Of a stretch of 64,000 nucleotides of DNA, positions 27,797-36,175 are shown in pieces; positions within the stretch are counted from its first letter, which is position 1, and each line of letters opens with the position of its first letter. Made by a program: the position numbers and the translations under genes. The DNA lies in NCBI RefSeq assembly GCF_041321145.1, contig NZ_JBGGWA010000002.1:682001-746000 (forward strand), written 5' to 3'. Below the pieces are notes generated by a model that did no database searches, was not told the origin of the DNA, and worked only from the letters and a program-made list of their open reading frames with translations. The DNA comes from Paraburkholderia sp041321145 (lineage in GTDB: Bacteria > Pseudomonadota > Gammaproteobacteria > Burkholderiales > Burkholderiaceae).

Positions 27797-27916
27797 GCGC
27801 AATACCGCCCGCGGCATAACGGCGCGTGCGGTTTCGGTCCCACGCCATCCAGCCTGGCGGCTAGCGCAGCCCCCTCTGCTATATTCTCTCCATCCAGTCC
27901 CTATCCTTCACTACGC

Positions 27917-29221
27917 GTGGAACAACTTCCCTTATGGGCGCAGATCGGCGCCGTCTTTCTGCTGCTTATCTGCTCCAGCTTCTTTTCGATTTCCGAAACG
28001 GCGATGATGGCGATCAACCGCCATCGCCTGAAACATCTTGCCAATCAGAACGCGCTCGGCGCAAAGACCACTCAAGGCCTGCTCGCGCATACCGATCAGC
28101 TGTTGAGCGTGGTCCTGATCGGCAACAATCTGTTCAATACGATCATCCCGGTGCTCACCACCTCGATCGCGCTGCATACCTTCGGCCGCAATAACCTTGT
28201 GCTGTCGATCGCGACCGGCATTGTCGCGTTCCTGATCATCGTGTTCGCGGAAATCACCCCGAAGATCGTCGGCGCGACGTTCCCGGAGAAAATCGCACTG
28301 CCGGCCAGCCTGCTGATCGCGCCGATGATGCGCATCGGCAAGCCGCTCGTCTGGTTCGTCAATCTGTTCGCGAATACCATCTTGCGGGTGCTGCATATCA
28401 ATACCAAGGGTCCGCACGATCAGCGGCTTTCCACCGAAGAGCTGCGAACCATCGTGCTCGAATCCGGCAGCTTCATGCCGACCAAGCACCGCAGCATTCT
28501 GCTGAACCTGTTCGACCTCGAAAACATTTCCGTCGACGACGTGATGATCCCGCGCCGCCGCATCGAGGCGCTCGACTTCGACGCGCCGTTCGAACAGATC
28601 CTGCATCAGCTGGAAACCTGCTACCACAACAAGCTGATCGTGTATCAAGGCGACATCGACCGCGTGCTCGGCGTGCTGCACGTGCGCAAGACACTGGCTG
28701 CCCTGCACAACCAGGAACTGGAGCGCGAGACGCTGCGCGAATTGCTGGCCGAGCCATATTTCGTGCCGACCGGCACACCGGTGTTCCAGCAACTGCAGTA
28801 CTTCCAGGAGAGCCGCCACCGCACGGCGCTGGTCGTCAACGAATACGGCGAGCTGCAGGGGCTCGTCACGCCGGAAGACATCATCGAAGAGCTGATCGGC
28901 GAATTCACCACGTCGATCCCGCGTAGCGCCAATTCACGGGGCGGCTGGAACGAGAGCGGCGAATGTATCGTCGCGGGCAGCATGCCGCTGCGCGAACTGA
29001 ATCGCTGGCTGCAACTCACGCTGCCTACCGACGGGCCGAAAACGCTCAACGGCCTGATCCTCGAAATTCTCGAAGACATTCCCGATGGCGACGTATGCGT
29101 GCAGATCGGCGAGTTGAAACTCGAAGTGATGCGTAGCGACGACCAGGCTATTCGCACCGTCAAGCTGTTCAAACCACCCGTTCGCGGCGGCGTCAAAGCC
29201 GCCAAAGCCGTGCGCGGCTAA
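27917..29221 (+). CDS. CNNM/CorC-type membrane protein (DUF21, CBS pair, transporter-associated domain)
   Basis: A member of the HlyC/CorC (YtfL/CNNM) family, integral inner-membrane proteins linked to Mg2+/Co2+ or other cation handling. The 434-residue product starts at a GTG (27917, VEQLPLWAQIG). It has a DUF21 membrane domain with 3-4 helices (AVFLLLICSSFFSISETAMMAINRHR at the front, about 1-190), a CBS pair (about 205-330: VDDVMIPRRRIEALDFDAP; GLVTPEDIIEELIGE) and a C-terminal CorC_HlyC domain (about 345-425). No clear Shine-Dalgarno precedes the GTG; a TATATT at 27880-27885 may be a -10 close to the start. A 57-bp inverted repeat follows the stop. Confidence 0.88.
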   Translation: MEQLPLWAQIGAVFLLLICSSFFSISETAMMAINRHRLKHLANQNALGAKTTQGLLAHTDQLLSVVLIGNNLFNTIIPVLTTSIALHTFGRNNLVLSIATGIVAFLIIVFAEITPKIVGATFPEKIALPASLLIAPMMRIGKPLVWFVNLFANTILRVLHINTKGPHDQRLSTEELRTIVLESGSFMPTKHRSILLNLFDLENISVDDVMIPRRRIEALDFDAPFEQILHQLETCYHNKLIVYQGDIDRVLGVLHVRKTLAALHNQELERETLRELLAEPYFVPTGTPVFQQLQYFQESRHRTALVVNEYGELQGLVTPEDIIEELIGEFTTSIPRSANSRGGWNESGECIVAGSMPLRELNRWLQLTLPTDGPKTLNGLILEILEDIPDGDVCVQIGELKLEVMRSDDQAIRTVKLFKPPVRGGVKAAKAVRG

Positions 29222-29241
29222 TTCCAGCGGACAGCATTGCA

Positions 29242-29298
29242 TAGGGCCGCAGCGCGCGCCATTAGCCGATCGGCTGAATGGCGCGCGCTGCGGCCCTA
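29242..29298. repeat. 57-bp inverted repeat downstream of the CNNM gene
   Basis: A perfect 22-bp arm (29242-29263) is mirrored by 29277-29298. The 13 bases between them hold a second complete 12-bp palindrome, AGCCGATCGGCT (29264-29275). No U-run follows on either strand. It lies 20 bases after the CNNM stop and 50 bases before gspE. It would fold into an extremely stable hairpin: a non-canonical terminator, an attenuator for gspE, or a cruciform site. Confidence 0.8.
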
Positions 29299-29348
29299 CC
29301 GGATGATGGCGTCGGCGTGTTCTACAGGCGGCTCATCACCGGTCTCTC

Positions 29349-30656
29349 ATGCAAGCTTCTATTCAACCCACGGCGTCGTTGCGGCCCGTCGCGTTCGATG
29401 GCGAAAGCGCAGCCAAACCGAAGCACAGCGCATTCACCGCCGACGCCGGCGCCCATTCCAATGTCAACTCGAGCCTCGCCGATCCCGACAACGCGCCCGC
29501 CGTTCGTCTTCTGACCGAGACGTTGCAGGAGGCAACCCGGCGCAATGCGTCGGACCTGCACGTCGAGCCGGCGGAGCACGGCTGGCGTGTGCGTTTGCGC
29601 ATCGACGGCGTACTGCACGAAATCCCTCAGCCCCCTGCGCATCTGCGCGACGCATTCATCACGCGTGTCAAGGTGCTGGCGCGCATGGATATCGCCGAGC
29701 GGCGCGTGCCGCAAGACGGCAGGCTGCGCATTGCCACGTCGCCTGGCCGTATCGAAGACTATCGCGTCAATTCGCTGCCGACCCTGTTCGGTGAAAAGTT
29801 GGTGTTACGCAGGCTCGACGCGCTGCCCACCGATCTTTCACTCGACTCGCTCGGCCTCGATTCACAACAACGCGAAACTGTCGATGCCGCGATTCGCGCG
29901 CCGCATGGCCTTATGCTCGTCACCGGTCCGACCGGGAGCGGCAAGACACTATCGCTGTACTGCTTTCTGCACATGCTCAACAACGCGGCGCGCAATCTGT
30001 GTTCAGTGGAGGATCCGGCGGAGATCCAATTGGCTGGCATCAATCAGGTCAGCGTGCGCGAAAAGGCCGGCCTGACTTTCGCGGTGGCGTTGCGCGCGTT
30101 TCTCCGTCAGGACCCCGACGTGATCATGGTTGGTGAAATCCGCGACGAAGAAACCGCCGACGTCGCCGTGAAGGCCGCGCAGACCGGCCACCTCGTGCTC
30201 TCGACCTTGCACACGAACGACGCGCCTGCCGCCGTCGCGCGCCTGATCGACATCGGCGTCGAGCCGTACAACCTGGCTGCCGCACTCAGGATGGTGACGG
30301 CGCAACGGCTGGTGCGGCGGCTCTGCGTAGCGTGCCGCACACCCGCGCCGCAATCGGCGGCGGCTCTGCGAGCGGCGGGTTTCGCCGACGACCAGCTCGA
30401 CGCCTGGCAACCGTATTCCGCCAGCGGATGCGCGGCCTGCCATGGCATCGGCTACCGGGGTCGTGTCGGGGTTCACCAGGTGATGCCCGTCTCCGACGCG
30501 ATGCGCGAGCTGATCGTGGCGCGCGCCGGCACACATGAACTTGCGCGCCTCGCGCATGCCGAGCAGGTCGCCACATTGCGCGACGCCGCCTTGGCCCGCG
30601 TGCGCGATGGCACCACGAGCCTCGCCGAAGCACTGGCAGCCACCGAGGTCGCATGA
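29349..30656 (+). CDS. Type II secretion/type IV pilus assembly ATPase (GspE/PilB family)
   Basis: Cytoplasmic hexameric ATPase powering pilin or pseudopilin polymerisation. The 435-residue protein has the N2 domain with NASDLHVEP and RLRIDGVLHEI, Walker A GPTGSGKT (about residue 193), and Asp/His boxes. Walker B is DVIMVGEIRDEETA (about residue 257). A four-cysteine zinc motif (CVAC ... CAAC) lies at about 330-372. The N-terminal MshEN-type domain of full PilB (about 560 residues) is missing, so this is a short form. The stop overlaps gspF (ATGA). Confidence 0.92.
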   Translation: MQASIQPTASLRPVAFDGESAAKPKHSAFTADAGAHSNVNSSLADPDNAPAVRLLTETLQEATRRNASDLHVEPAEHGWRVRLRIDGVLHEIPQPPAHLRDAFITRVKVLARMDIAERRVPQDGRLRIATSPGRIEDYRVNSLPTLFGEKLVLRRLDALPTDLSLDSLGLDSQQRETVDAAIRAPHGLMLVTGPTGSGKTLSLYCFLHMLNNAARNLCSVEDPAEIQLAGINQVSVREKAGLTFAVALRAFLRQDPDVIMVGEIRDEETADVAVKAAQTGHLVLSTLHTNDAPAAVARLIDIGVEPYNLAAALRMVTAQRLVRRLCVACRTPAPQSAAALRAAGFADDQLDAWQPYSASGCAACHGIGYRGRVGVHQVMPVSDAMRELIVARAGTHELARLAHAEQVATLRDAALARVRDGTTSLAEALAATEVA

Positions 30657-31882
30657 GCACCGCGACCGCCAACCCACCGCCAGCGGCCGAGGTGCGCTTT
30701 AGATGGCGCGGCGTCGACGGCGACGGCGCACGGAGAAACGGCGCGCTCGTCGCGCCAGATGCGAGCACCGCGCGGGCGATGCTCAAACGCGACAATCTGT
30801 TCATCGTCGAACTCACGGCACGCGGGCCGGCGCCGCGTCCCAAAGCGCGCGCCGCGGACGTCACGCTCTTCACCCGCCAGCTCGCGAGCCTGCTGCGCGC
30901 CGGCTTGCCGCTCGCGCCTGCCCTGGACCTTCTCGCGCAAGCGCAGAGTTCGCGCCGGCAAGGCATGCCGCGGATCGTCGGCGCGCTGGCACGCGATATT
31001 ACGGGTGGCCTGCGTTTCTCCGCTGCGCTGCAGCGGCATCCTGCGCAATTCAATGGGCTGTACTGTCAGCTTGTCGAAGTCGGCGAAGCGGCCGGCGCGC
31101 TGGCGGCCGTCCTCGCCCGGATCGCCGACGACCGCGAACGCGCCGCCGCGCAGCGTGCCAAGGTGCGCGCGGCGCTAACCTATCCGGTCGTCATCCTGCT
31201 GCTGGCGATCGCGATTACCGCCGCGTTGCTGGTGTGGGTCGTGCCGACTTTCAAGCAGATCTTCGACGGCTTCGGCGCTAAACTTCCCGCGCCCACGCAG
31301 TTCGTGCTGGCTTTGTCGGCGGGTGCGGCGCGATGGAGCGTCCCCGCAATCGTCATGATCGCCGCAGCAACCTCATCTGTGACATTTCTGCTACGACGTT
31401 CCGAAGCGGCGCGCATCCGGTTCGCGCGCTTATCGCTGACAATGCCGGTCGCCGGTCCGGTGCTGCGCACGTTATGCGCAGCCCGCTGGAGCCGCGCGCT
31501 CGGCACGTTGCTGTCGGCGGGCACACCGCTCGCCGACGCGTTCGATTCATTGAATCACGCTACCGGCAACGCTCTCTTCGACCGCGCCACCGGAGAGATT
31601 GCCGCCCGTCTAAGGCGCGGCGAACGGCTCGCCGCGGCAATGCGCGCGGCGCACTGCTTTCCACCGGAGATCGTGCAGCCGGTTGCGGTCGCCGAGGAGT
31701 CCGGAGCGCTCGACACCATGCTGATCGATGTAGCGTCATTAGCCGATCGTCAGGTAGACGAAAAGATTGGCACGCTATCGAGCCTGTGCGAGCCGCTTGT
31801 CATCATCGTGCTGGGCACGCTGGTCGGCGGCCTTGTGATCGCGATGTATCTTCCCATTATTCAACTCGGCAACGTGGTGTAG
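30653..31882 (+). CDS. Type II secretion/type IV pilus inner-membrane platform protein (GspF/PilC family)
   Basis: Polytopic platform protein that couples the ATPase to pilin extraction. The 409-residue protein has the two repeated T2SSF domains (VTLFTRQLASLLRAGLPLAPALDLLA near residue 70; a second copy, RWSRALGTLLSAGTPLADAFDSL, near residue 280). Transmembrane helices lie near 180-200 (VVILLLAIAITAALLVWVVP), near 230-245 and at the C-terminus (VIIVLGTLVGGLVIAMYLPI). It overlaps the ATPase gene and precedes the prepilin peptidase gene by 27 bases. Confidence 0.93.
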   Translation: MSTATANPPPAAEVRFRWRGVDGDGARRNGALVAPDASTARAMLKRDNLFIVELTARGPAPRPKARAADVTLFTRQLASLLRAGLPLAPALDLLAQAQSSRRQGMPRIVGALARDITGGLRFSAALQRHPAQFNGLYCQLVEVGEAAGALAAVLARIADDRERAAAQRAKVRAALTYPVVILLLAIAITAALLVWVVPTFKQIFDGFGAKLPAPTQFVLALSAGAARWSVPAIVMIAAATSSVTFLLRRSEAARIRFARLSLTMPVAGPVLRTLCAARWSRALGTLLSAGTPLADAFDSLNHATGNALFDRATGEIAARLRRGERLAAAMRAAHCFPPEIVQPVAVAEESGALDTMLIDVASLADRQVDEKIGTLSSLCEPLVIIVLGTLVGGLVIAMYLPIIQLGNVV

Positions 31883-31909
31883 CATCGCAGCCGAATCCAC
31901 CCTTTATAT

Positions 31910-32851
31910 ATGCCGGCTACTCTTCCCCTCGTGCCAGAAACTTCCTCCAGCCTGCTGTCGGGCTTGCTGCCCGGCCACATCGTTGCCGATCTCGGACTTG
32001 CGTTCGGCAGCTTGTCCGTCGGCCTGCAGATCGCCTTCGCGATCGTGTTCGGTCTTGTGATCGGCAGCTTCCTCAATGTGGTCGTGCATCGCGTGCCGAT
32101 CATGCTCGAGCGTGCATGGCGCGAGGAAGTCAGCGAGGCCACCGAACAACCGCTCGAAGACGACGGCTTGCCTGCGAGCTACAACCTGTGGGCGCCGCGC
32201 AGCGCGTGCCCACACTGCGGCCATGTGCTCAATGCGTGGGAGAACCTGCCGGTTCTGAGCTATCTGCTGCTGCGCGGACGCTGCTCGGCGTGCAAGCGGC
32301 GCGTGAGCCTGCGCTATCCGTTGCTCGAAATCGCCAGTGCCGGCTTCGCGGCAGGCGCGCTCGCGCTGTATGGGCCAACCGGCATGGCGCTGGCCGCTTT
32401 TGGGCTATGCGCCGCGCTGCTCGCGATGAGCGCGATCGACATCGACACGCATCTGCTGCCTGACTCCATGACGCTGCCGCTTTTGTGGGCTGGCCTCATC
32501 GTCAATTTCAACGGCATGTTCGCGAGCCTCCACGATGCCGTGTTGGGCGCGATCTTCGGCTACCTGGTGCTGTGGGTCGTGCATTGGCTGTTCCGGCTCG
32601 TGCGCGGCGTCGAAGGCATGGGTTATGGCGATTTCAAACTGCTGGCCGCGCTCGGCGCATGGCTCGGCTGGGCGGCGCTGCCGCAAATCGTGCTGATCGC
32701 GACGGTCGCCGGCGCGGTGGTCGGACTCGTTGCGACGTGGCGCGGCCGTATGCGCTTCGAAGAGCCGCTACCGTTTGGACCGTTTCTCGCGGCAGGTGGC
32801 GCTGTTACGCTGTTTCTCGGCACACCGCTTTATCTGGCATTGGGGGGCTGA
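31910..32851 (+). CDS. pilD: Prepilin leader peptidase / N-methyltransferase (PilD/GspO)
   Basis: Bifunctional inner-membrane aspartic protease that cleaves type IV prepilin and pseudopilin leaders and methylates the new N-terminus. The 313-residue product has the zinc-type cysteine motifs CPHC (about residue 100) and CSAC (about residue 125) in the methylase loop. The two catalytic aspartates lie in AIDIDTHLLPD (about residue 175) and GYGDFKL (about residue 238, the GxGD motif), with about seven further hydrophobic segments. It is the third gene of a gspE-gspF-pilD set, with coaE only 3 bases downstream, an arrangement shared with many beta- and gammaproteobacteria. Confidence 0.95.
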   Translation: MPATLPLVPETSSSLLSGLLPGHIVADLGLAFGSLSVGLQIAFAIVFGLVIGSFLNVVVHRVPIMLERAWREEVSEATEQPLEDDGLPASYNLWAPRSACPHCGHVLNAWENLPVLSYLLLRGRCSACKRRVSLRYPLLEIASAGFAAGALALYGPTGMALAAFGLCAALLAMSAIDIDTHLLPDSMTLPLLWAGLIVNFNGMFASLHDAVLGAIFGYLVLWVVHWLFRLVRGVEGMGYGDFKLLAALGAWLGWAALPQIVLIATVAGAVVGLVATWRGRMRFEEPLPFGPFLAAGGAVTLFLGTPLYLALGG

Positions 32852-32854
32852 AGC

Positions 32855-33457
32855 ATGTTTGCTGTGGGATTGACCGGCGGCATCGGCAGCGGCAAATCGA
32901 CCGTGGCCGACCTGTTCGCCGCACACGGCGTGCCGCTTGTCGACACAGACCTGATCGCTCACCGCATCACGGCACCGCACGGCATGGCGATGCCGCGGAT
33001 CGCCGCGGAGTTCGGCGATTCGTTTGTTGCGGCTGACGGCTCGCTCCACCGTGCCCGCATGCGCACACTGGTATTCAGCGACGACGGCGCTCGCAAACGC
33101 CTCGAAAGCATTACCCATCCGTTGATTCGTGCGGAGACGGAGCGCGAGCAACGCGAGGCGCAAGGGCCGTACGTGATCGTGGTCGTCCCACTGCTGGTGG
33201 AGTCGGGTAGCTGGAAGACCCGGGTGAATCGTGTGCTCGCCGTCGATTGCAGCGTTGAAACGCAAATCTCGCGGGTGATGAGTCGCAACGGGTTCAGCCG
33301 TGAACAGGTGCTGGCAATCATCGACCGCCAGGCCACGCGCGAGGCACGCCTCGCCGCAGCCGACGACGTGATCGACAACGACAACGCGCCGCTCGATACG
33401 CTCAAAGCACACGTCGACGCGCAGCATCGCGTATATCTGTCGCTCGCGGGCGCGTGA
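32855..33457 (+). CDS. coaE: Dephospho-CoA kinase
   Basis: Last step of coenzyme A synthesis: phosphorylates the ribose 3'-OH of dephospho-CoA. The 200-residue protein begins FAVGLTGGIGSGKSTVADLF, with the P-loop GGIGSGKS (residues 8-15), then VDTDLIAHRIT (the substrate aspartate) and VVVPLLVESG. Its length is typical. It follows pilD by 3 bases, so it is in the same transcript. Confidence 0.96.
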   Translation: MFAVGLTGGIGSGKSTVADLFAAHGVPLVDTDLIAHRITAPHGMAMPRIAAEFGDSFVAADGSLHRARMRTLVFSDDGARKRLESITHPLIRAETEREQREAQGPYVIVVVPLLVESGSWKTRVNRVLAVDCSVETQISRVMSRNGFSREQVLAIIDRQATREARLAAADDVIDNDNAPLDTLKAHVDAQHRVYLSLAGA

Positions 33458-33643
33458 GCGTGACATGCCCGCGAGCGCCCCGCATAGGCGCCACGCGAGC
33501 GCCATATATGCGGCACATGCAGCCAGCGCAACCCATCTCACGCCTATCCGTTGAACTTTGTAGCGGCACGCGAGCCGAAGCACGCAGAAAACCGCCCGAA
33601 ACACGTGAAAAAAGTTGCGAAAGCGCGCTGAAAAAGTGCGTGA

Positions 33644-33672
33644 TTGCTAGGGTAGTCTCACGGCATTAGAAT
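33644..33672 (+). promoter_or_regulatory. Probable sigma-70 promoter of zapD
   Basis: TTGCTA (33644-33649) and TAGAAT (33667-33672) are separated by exactly 17 bases, in the 257-base gap between coaE and zapD and about 42 bases before the zapD start. Confidence 0.6.
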
Positions 33673-33714
33673 GTTCTGCATTCCCGTCACCGACCACGCC
33701 CGAGGCGAGCCCGC

Positions 33715-34470
33715 TTGATCCTTTACGAGTATCCCTTCAACGAGCGAATCCGGACGCTATTGCGCCTCGAAGATCTGTTCGAGCGCTTCACGTTCTTTCT
33801 GACTCAGGAAGACGCCAGGGAACATCACGTCGCACTGACAACGTTGTTCGAAATCTCAGAGGTTGCGGGTCGCGCGGATCTGAAGTCCGATCTGATGAAG
33901 GAGCTCGAGCGCCAACGGCAAACGCTGGCGCCGTTCCGTGGCAATCCAGGCATCGAACAGAACGCGCTCGAAGCAGTGCTCGGCGAAATCGAGCAGACCC
34001 TGACGGGGCTTTCACAGATGCAGGGCAAGACCGGCCAGCATCTGGCAGACAACGAGTGGCTCGCCAGCATCCGCAGCCGCGCGATCATTCCGGGCGGCAC
34101 CTGCAAGTTCGATTTGCCTTCGTATTACGCGTGGCAGCAGATCCATCCCGATCAGCGCCGCCAAGACATCGCAAAGTGGGTCACTCCGCTGCTGCCGTTG
34201 CGCGATGCGGCAACGATCGTCTTACGTCTCGCTCGTGAATCCGGTCAGGCGTCCAAGGTCATGGCGATGCAAGGCAGCTATCAGCAGATGCTGTCAGGCC
34301 GTTCGTATCAATTGATGCAGGTAAGGGTGGCACCTGAATTGCGGATGATCCCCGAAGCCAGTGCTAATAAATATATGCTCTGGGTACGCTTCACCGTGCA
34401 GGACGGCGATTTGCGCCCGCGCGCGGTGGATGTCGACGTGCCGTTCCAACTTACCCTGTGCAGCCTTTAA
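33715..34470 (+). CDS. zapD: Cell division protein ZapD (FtsZ-bundling, DUF1342)
   Basis: ZapD cross-links FtsZ filaments at the Z-ring. The 251-residue protein has the family start ILYEYPFNERIRTLLRLEDLFER and the conserved IIPGGTCKFDLPSYYAWQ segment (about residue 122). The start is a TTG at 33715; no ATG or GTG precedes the conserved N-terminus. yacG follows after about 100 bases, the usual coaE-zapD-yacG order. Confidence 0.94.
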   Translation: MILYEYPFNERIRTLLRLEDLFERFTFFLTQEDAREHHVALTTLFEISEVAGRADLKSDLMKELERQRQTLAPFRGNPGIEQNALEAVLGEIEQTLTGLSQMQGKTGQHLADNEWLASIRSRAIIPGGTCKFDLPSYYAWQQIHPDQRRQDIAKWVTPLLPLRDAATIVLRLARESGQASKVMAMQGSYQQMLSGRSYQLMQVRVAPELRMIPEASANKYMLWVRFTVQDGDLRPRAVDVDVPFQLTLCSL

Positions 34471-34571
34471 CGCCTGCCTTGTAGAACCGAATCTGGGGCC
34501 GCGCCTTTAAAGCGGCGAGAAGTGCCCCTATATTCAATACCTGTTCCGTTTACGATTGACTGCCTGACCGT

Positions 34572-34775
34572 ATGCCTACTGTCGTCAAATGCCCCACTTG
34601 CGGCAAGGATGTCCGCTGGACCCCTGAAAACCGCTTTCGCCCCTTCTGCTCCGACCGCTGCAAGCAGATCGACCTCGGCGCCTGGGCCGCAGAGAAGTAC
34701 AAGATCGGCGGCACGGATGAAGAAGCAGAAGCACCGTCCGATGAGTCGCCCAGCGGGGATTACAACCCGCACTGA
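34572..34775 (+). CDS. yacG: DNA gyrase inhibitor YacG (zinc-binding)
   Basis: A small zinc protein that binds GyrB and inhibits gyrase in E. coli. The 67-residue protein has the four zinc cysteines in CPTCGK (residues about 7-12) and CSDRC (about 27-31), followed by the acidic IDLGAWA segment. A possible promoter (TTTAAA at 34506-34511, TATATT at 34529-34534, 17-base spacer) precedes it. It converges with the Nudix gene 67 bases downstream; no clear terminator is seen between them. Confidence 0.93.
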   Translation: MPTVVKCPTCGKDVRWTPENRFRPFCSDRCKQIDLGAWAAEKYKIGGTDEEAEAPSDESPSGDYNPH

Positions 34776-34842
34776 GTGTGGTTTTGTGCAAGGCCGTGCG
34801 GGCGGGGGCGGCTAACGCAGCGCCCACTACCGCGTACCGTTC

Positions 34843-35268
34843 TTATCGGCTTTCCTCAGCCGCAAGCCATTCCAGCACCGGGATCGTCGCCGGCAGCAAC
34901 GGCGAGACATCTGCTGGCAGCGCCTGCCAGACAAACGCCTGACCTTCGCGGCCATGCGGCTCCCCGGTCCACTCCGTCACCTTGCAGAAGAACAACCGCA
35001 CATAAGCGTGCGGATAATCGTGTTCGAGCGTGTGCCAAAGGTGGCTTGCCTTGACGTCGATACCGAGTTCCTCGTGCAACTCGCGGGCTAACGCGGCCTC
35101 AACCGATTCCCCCGCCTCCAGCTTGCCCCCCGGAAACTCCCAGTAGCCTTCGTACGGCTTGCCAGCCGGGCGCTGCGCCAGCAGATAGCGTCCGTCCGGC
35201 TGAATCAGCACGCCGACGGCGACTTTCGTCACCGGACGCCCGGCGGCGTTCTTCTGCGCGTCGCTCAT
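34843..35268 (-). CDS. Nudix hydrolase, MutT-like (8-oxo-dGTP diphosphatase)
   Basis: The 141-residue protein starts at 35268 (MSDAQKNAAGRPV); longer upstream readings run into the preceding gene. It has VAVGVLIQPDGRYLLAQRP and a complete Nudix box, GGKLEAGESVEAALARELHEELGI (about residues 46-69), in the pattern of MutT (WEFPGGK precedes it). MutT removes 8-oxo-dGTP from the pool. The ATG overlaps the stop of the upstream ATPase gene (ATGA), so the two are coupled. Confidence 0.9.
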   Translation of the reverse strand: MSDAQKNAAGRPVTKVAVGVLIQPDGRYLLAQRPAGKPYEGYWEFPGGKLEAGESVEAALARELHEELGIDVKASHLWHTLEHDYPHAYVRLFFCKVTEWTGEPHGREGQAFVWQALPADVSPLLPATIPVLEWLAAEESR

Positions 35269-36134
35269 AGCGGGCTCTTCCGGCCCGACCAGTCGCGCGC
35301 GAATTGCCACGCCACGCGCCCCGAGCGCGAACCACGCTCCAGCGCCCACACCAGCGCATCGCCGCGCGCCGCTTCGACTTCCGCGTCGTCGCAGCCAAAA
35401 TGCCGCAGCCAGTGGCCGATGATCGACAGGTAGTCGTCCTGTTTGAACGGATAGAAGCTGACCCACAGCCCGAAGCGCTCGGACAGCGAGATCTTTTCTT
35501 CGACCAGCTCGCCCGGATGAATCTCGCCGTCGGACGTGTGCTTGTACGTTTCGTTGTCGCTCATGTACTCGGGCAGCAGATGGCGGCGATTCGACGTTGC
35601 GTAAATCAGCACATTGTCCGACTGCGCGGCGATGGAACCGTCGAGCGCCACTTTCAACGCCTTGTAGCCCGACTCGCCGTCTTCGAACGAGAGGTCGTCG
35701 CAGAACACCACGAAGCGCTCCGGCCGTTGCGCGATCAGATCGACGATGTCGCCGAGATCATGCAAGTCGTCTTTGTCCACTTCGATCAGGCGCAGGCCGT
35801 CTTTCGCATACGCGTTCAGACAGGCCTTGATCAGCGACGACTTACCGGTGCCGCGCGCGCCCGTCAGCAGCACATTGTTGGCAGGCTGTTTGTGCACGAA
35901 TTGACGCGTGTTCTGCTCGATCAGCCCTTTCTGGCGATCGATGTTTTGCAAGTCGTCGAGCGTAATTGCCGAGATGGCCGGCACCGGTTGCAGATAGCCG
36001 CGCCCCTGGCGCTTGCGCCAGCGAAAGGCGACCGCTACCGACCAGTCTATCTCCGGTGCGGCGGGCGGGAGCATCGCTTCGAGGCGGACGAGCACGGCTT
36101 CGGCCCGGGTCAGAAACTGTTCGAGTTTGTCCAT
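35265..36134 (-). CDS. DUF815 family P-loop ATPase
   Basis: The 289-residue protein starts at 36134 (MDKLEQFLTRAEAVLVRLE). It has an AAA+-like core with Walker A TGARGTGKSSL near residue 95, Walker B-like FVVFCDDLSFEDGE near residue 145 and a sensor-like IYATSNRRHLLPEYM. This is the DUF815 pattern; the biological role is unknown to me. It lies between argJ (41 bases upstream) and the Nudix gene on the minus strand, so argJ-DUF815-mutT may be one transcript. Confidence 0.88.
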   Translation of the reverse strand: MDKLEQFLTRAEAVLVRLEAMLPPAAPEIDWSVAVAFRWRKRQGRGYLQPVPAISAITLDDLQNIDRQKGLIEQNTRQFVHKQPANNVLLTGARGTGKSSLIKACLNAYAKDGLRLIEVDKDDLHDLGDIVDLIAQRPERFVVFCDDLSFEDGESGYKALKVALDGSIAAQSDNVLIYATSNRRHLLPEYMSDNETYKHTSDGEIHPGELVEEKISLSERFGLWVSFYPFKQDDYLSIIGHWLRHFGCDDAEVEAARGDALVWALERGSRSGRVAWQFARDWSGRKSPL

Positions 36135-36175
36135 GGCTGTGAGATAAGCGGCCAAAAGCCGCGTGATGAACCCGG

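Noticed and set aside
27751..27916. Repeat of the tRNA-Pro 3' end as an attachment site
   Set aside because: I looked for the tRNA tail (GAGGTTCGAATCCTC, CACCCCGACCA) after the T6SS locus and found no copy; no integrase gene is present either.
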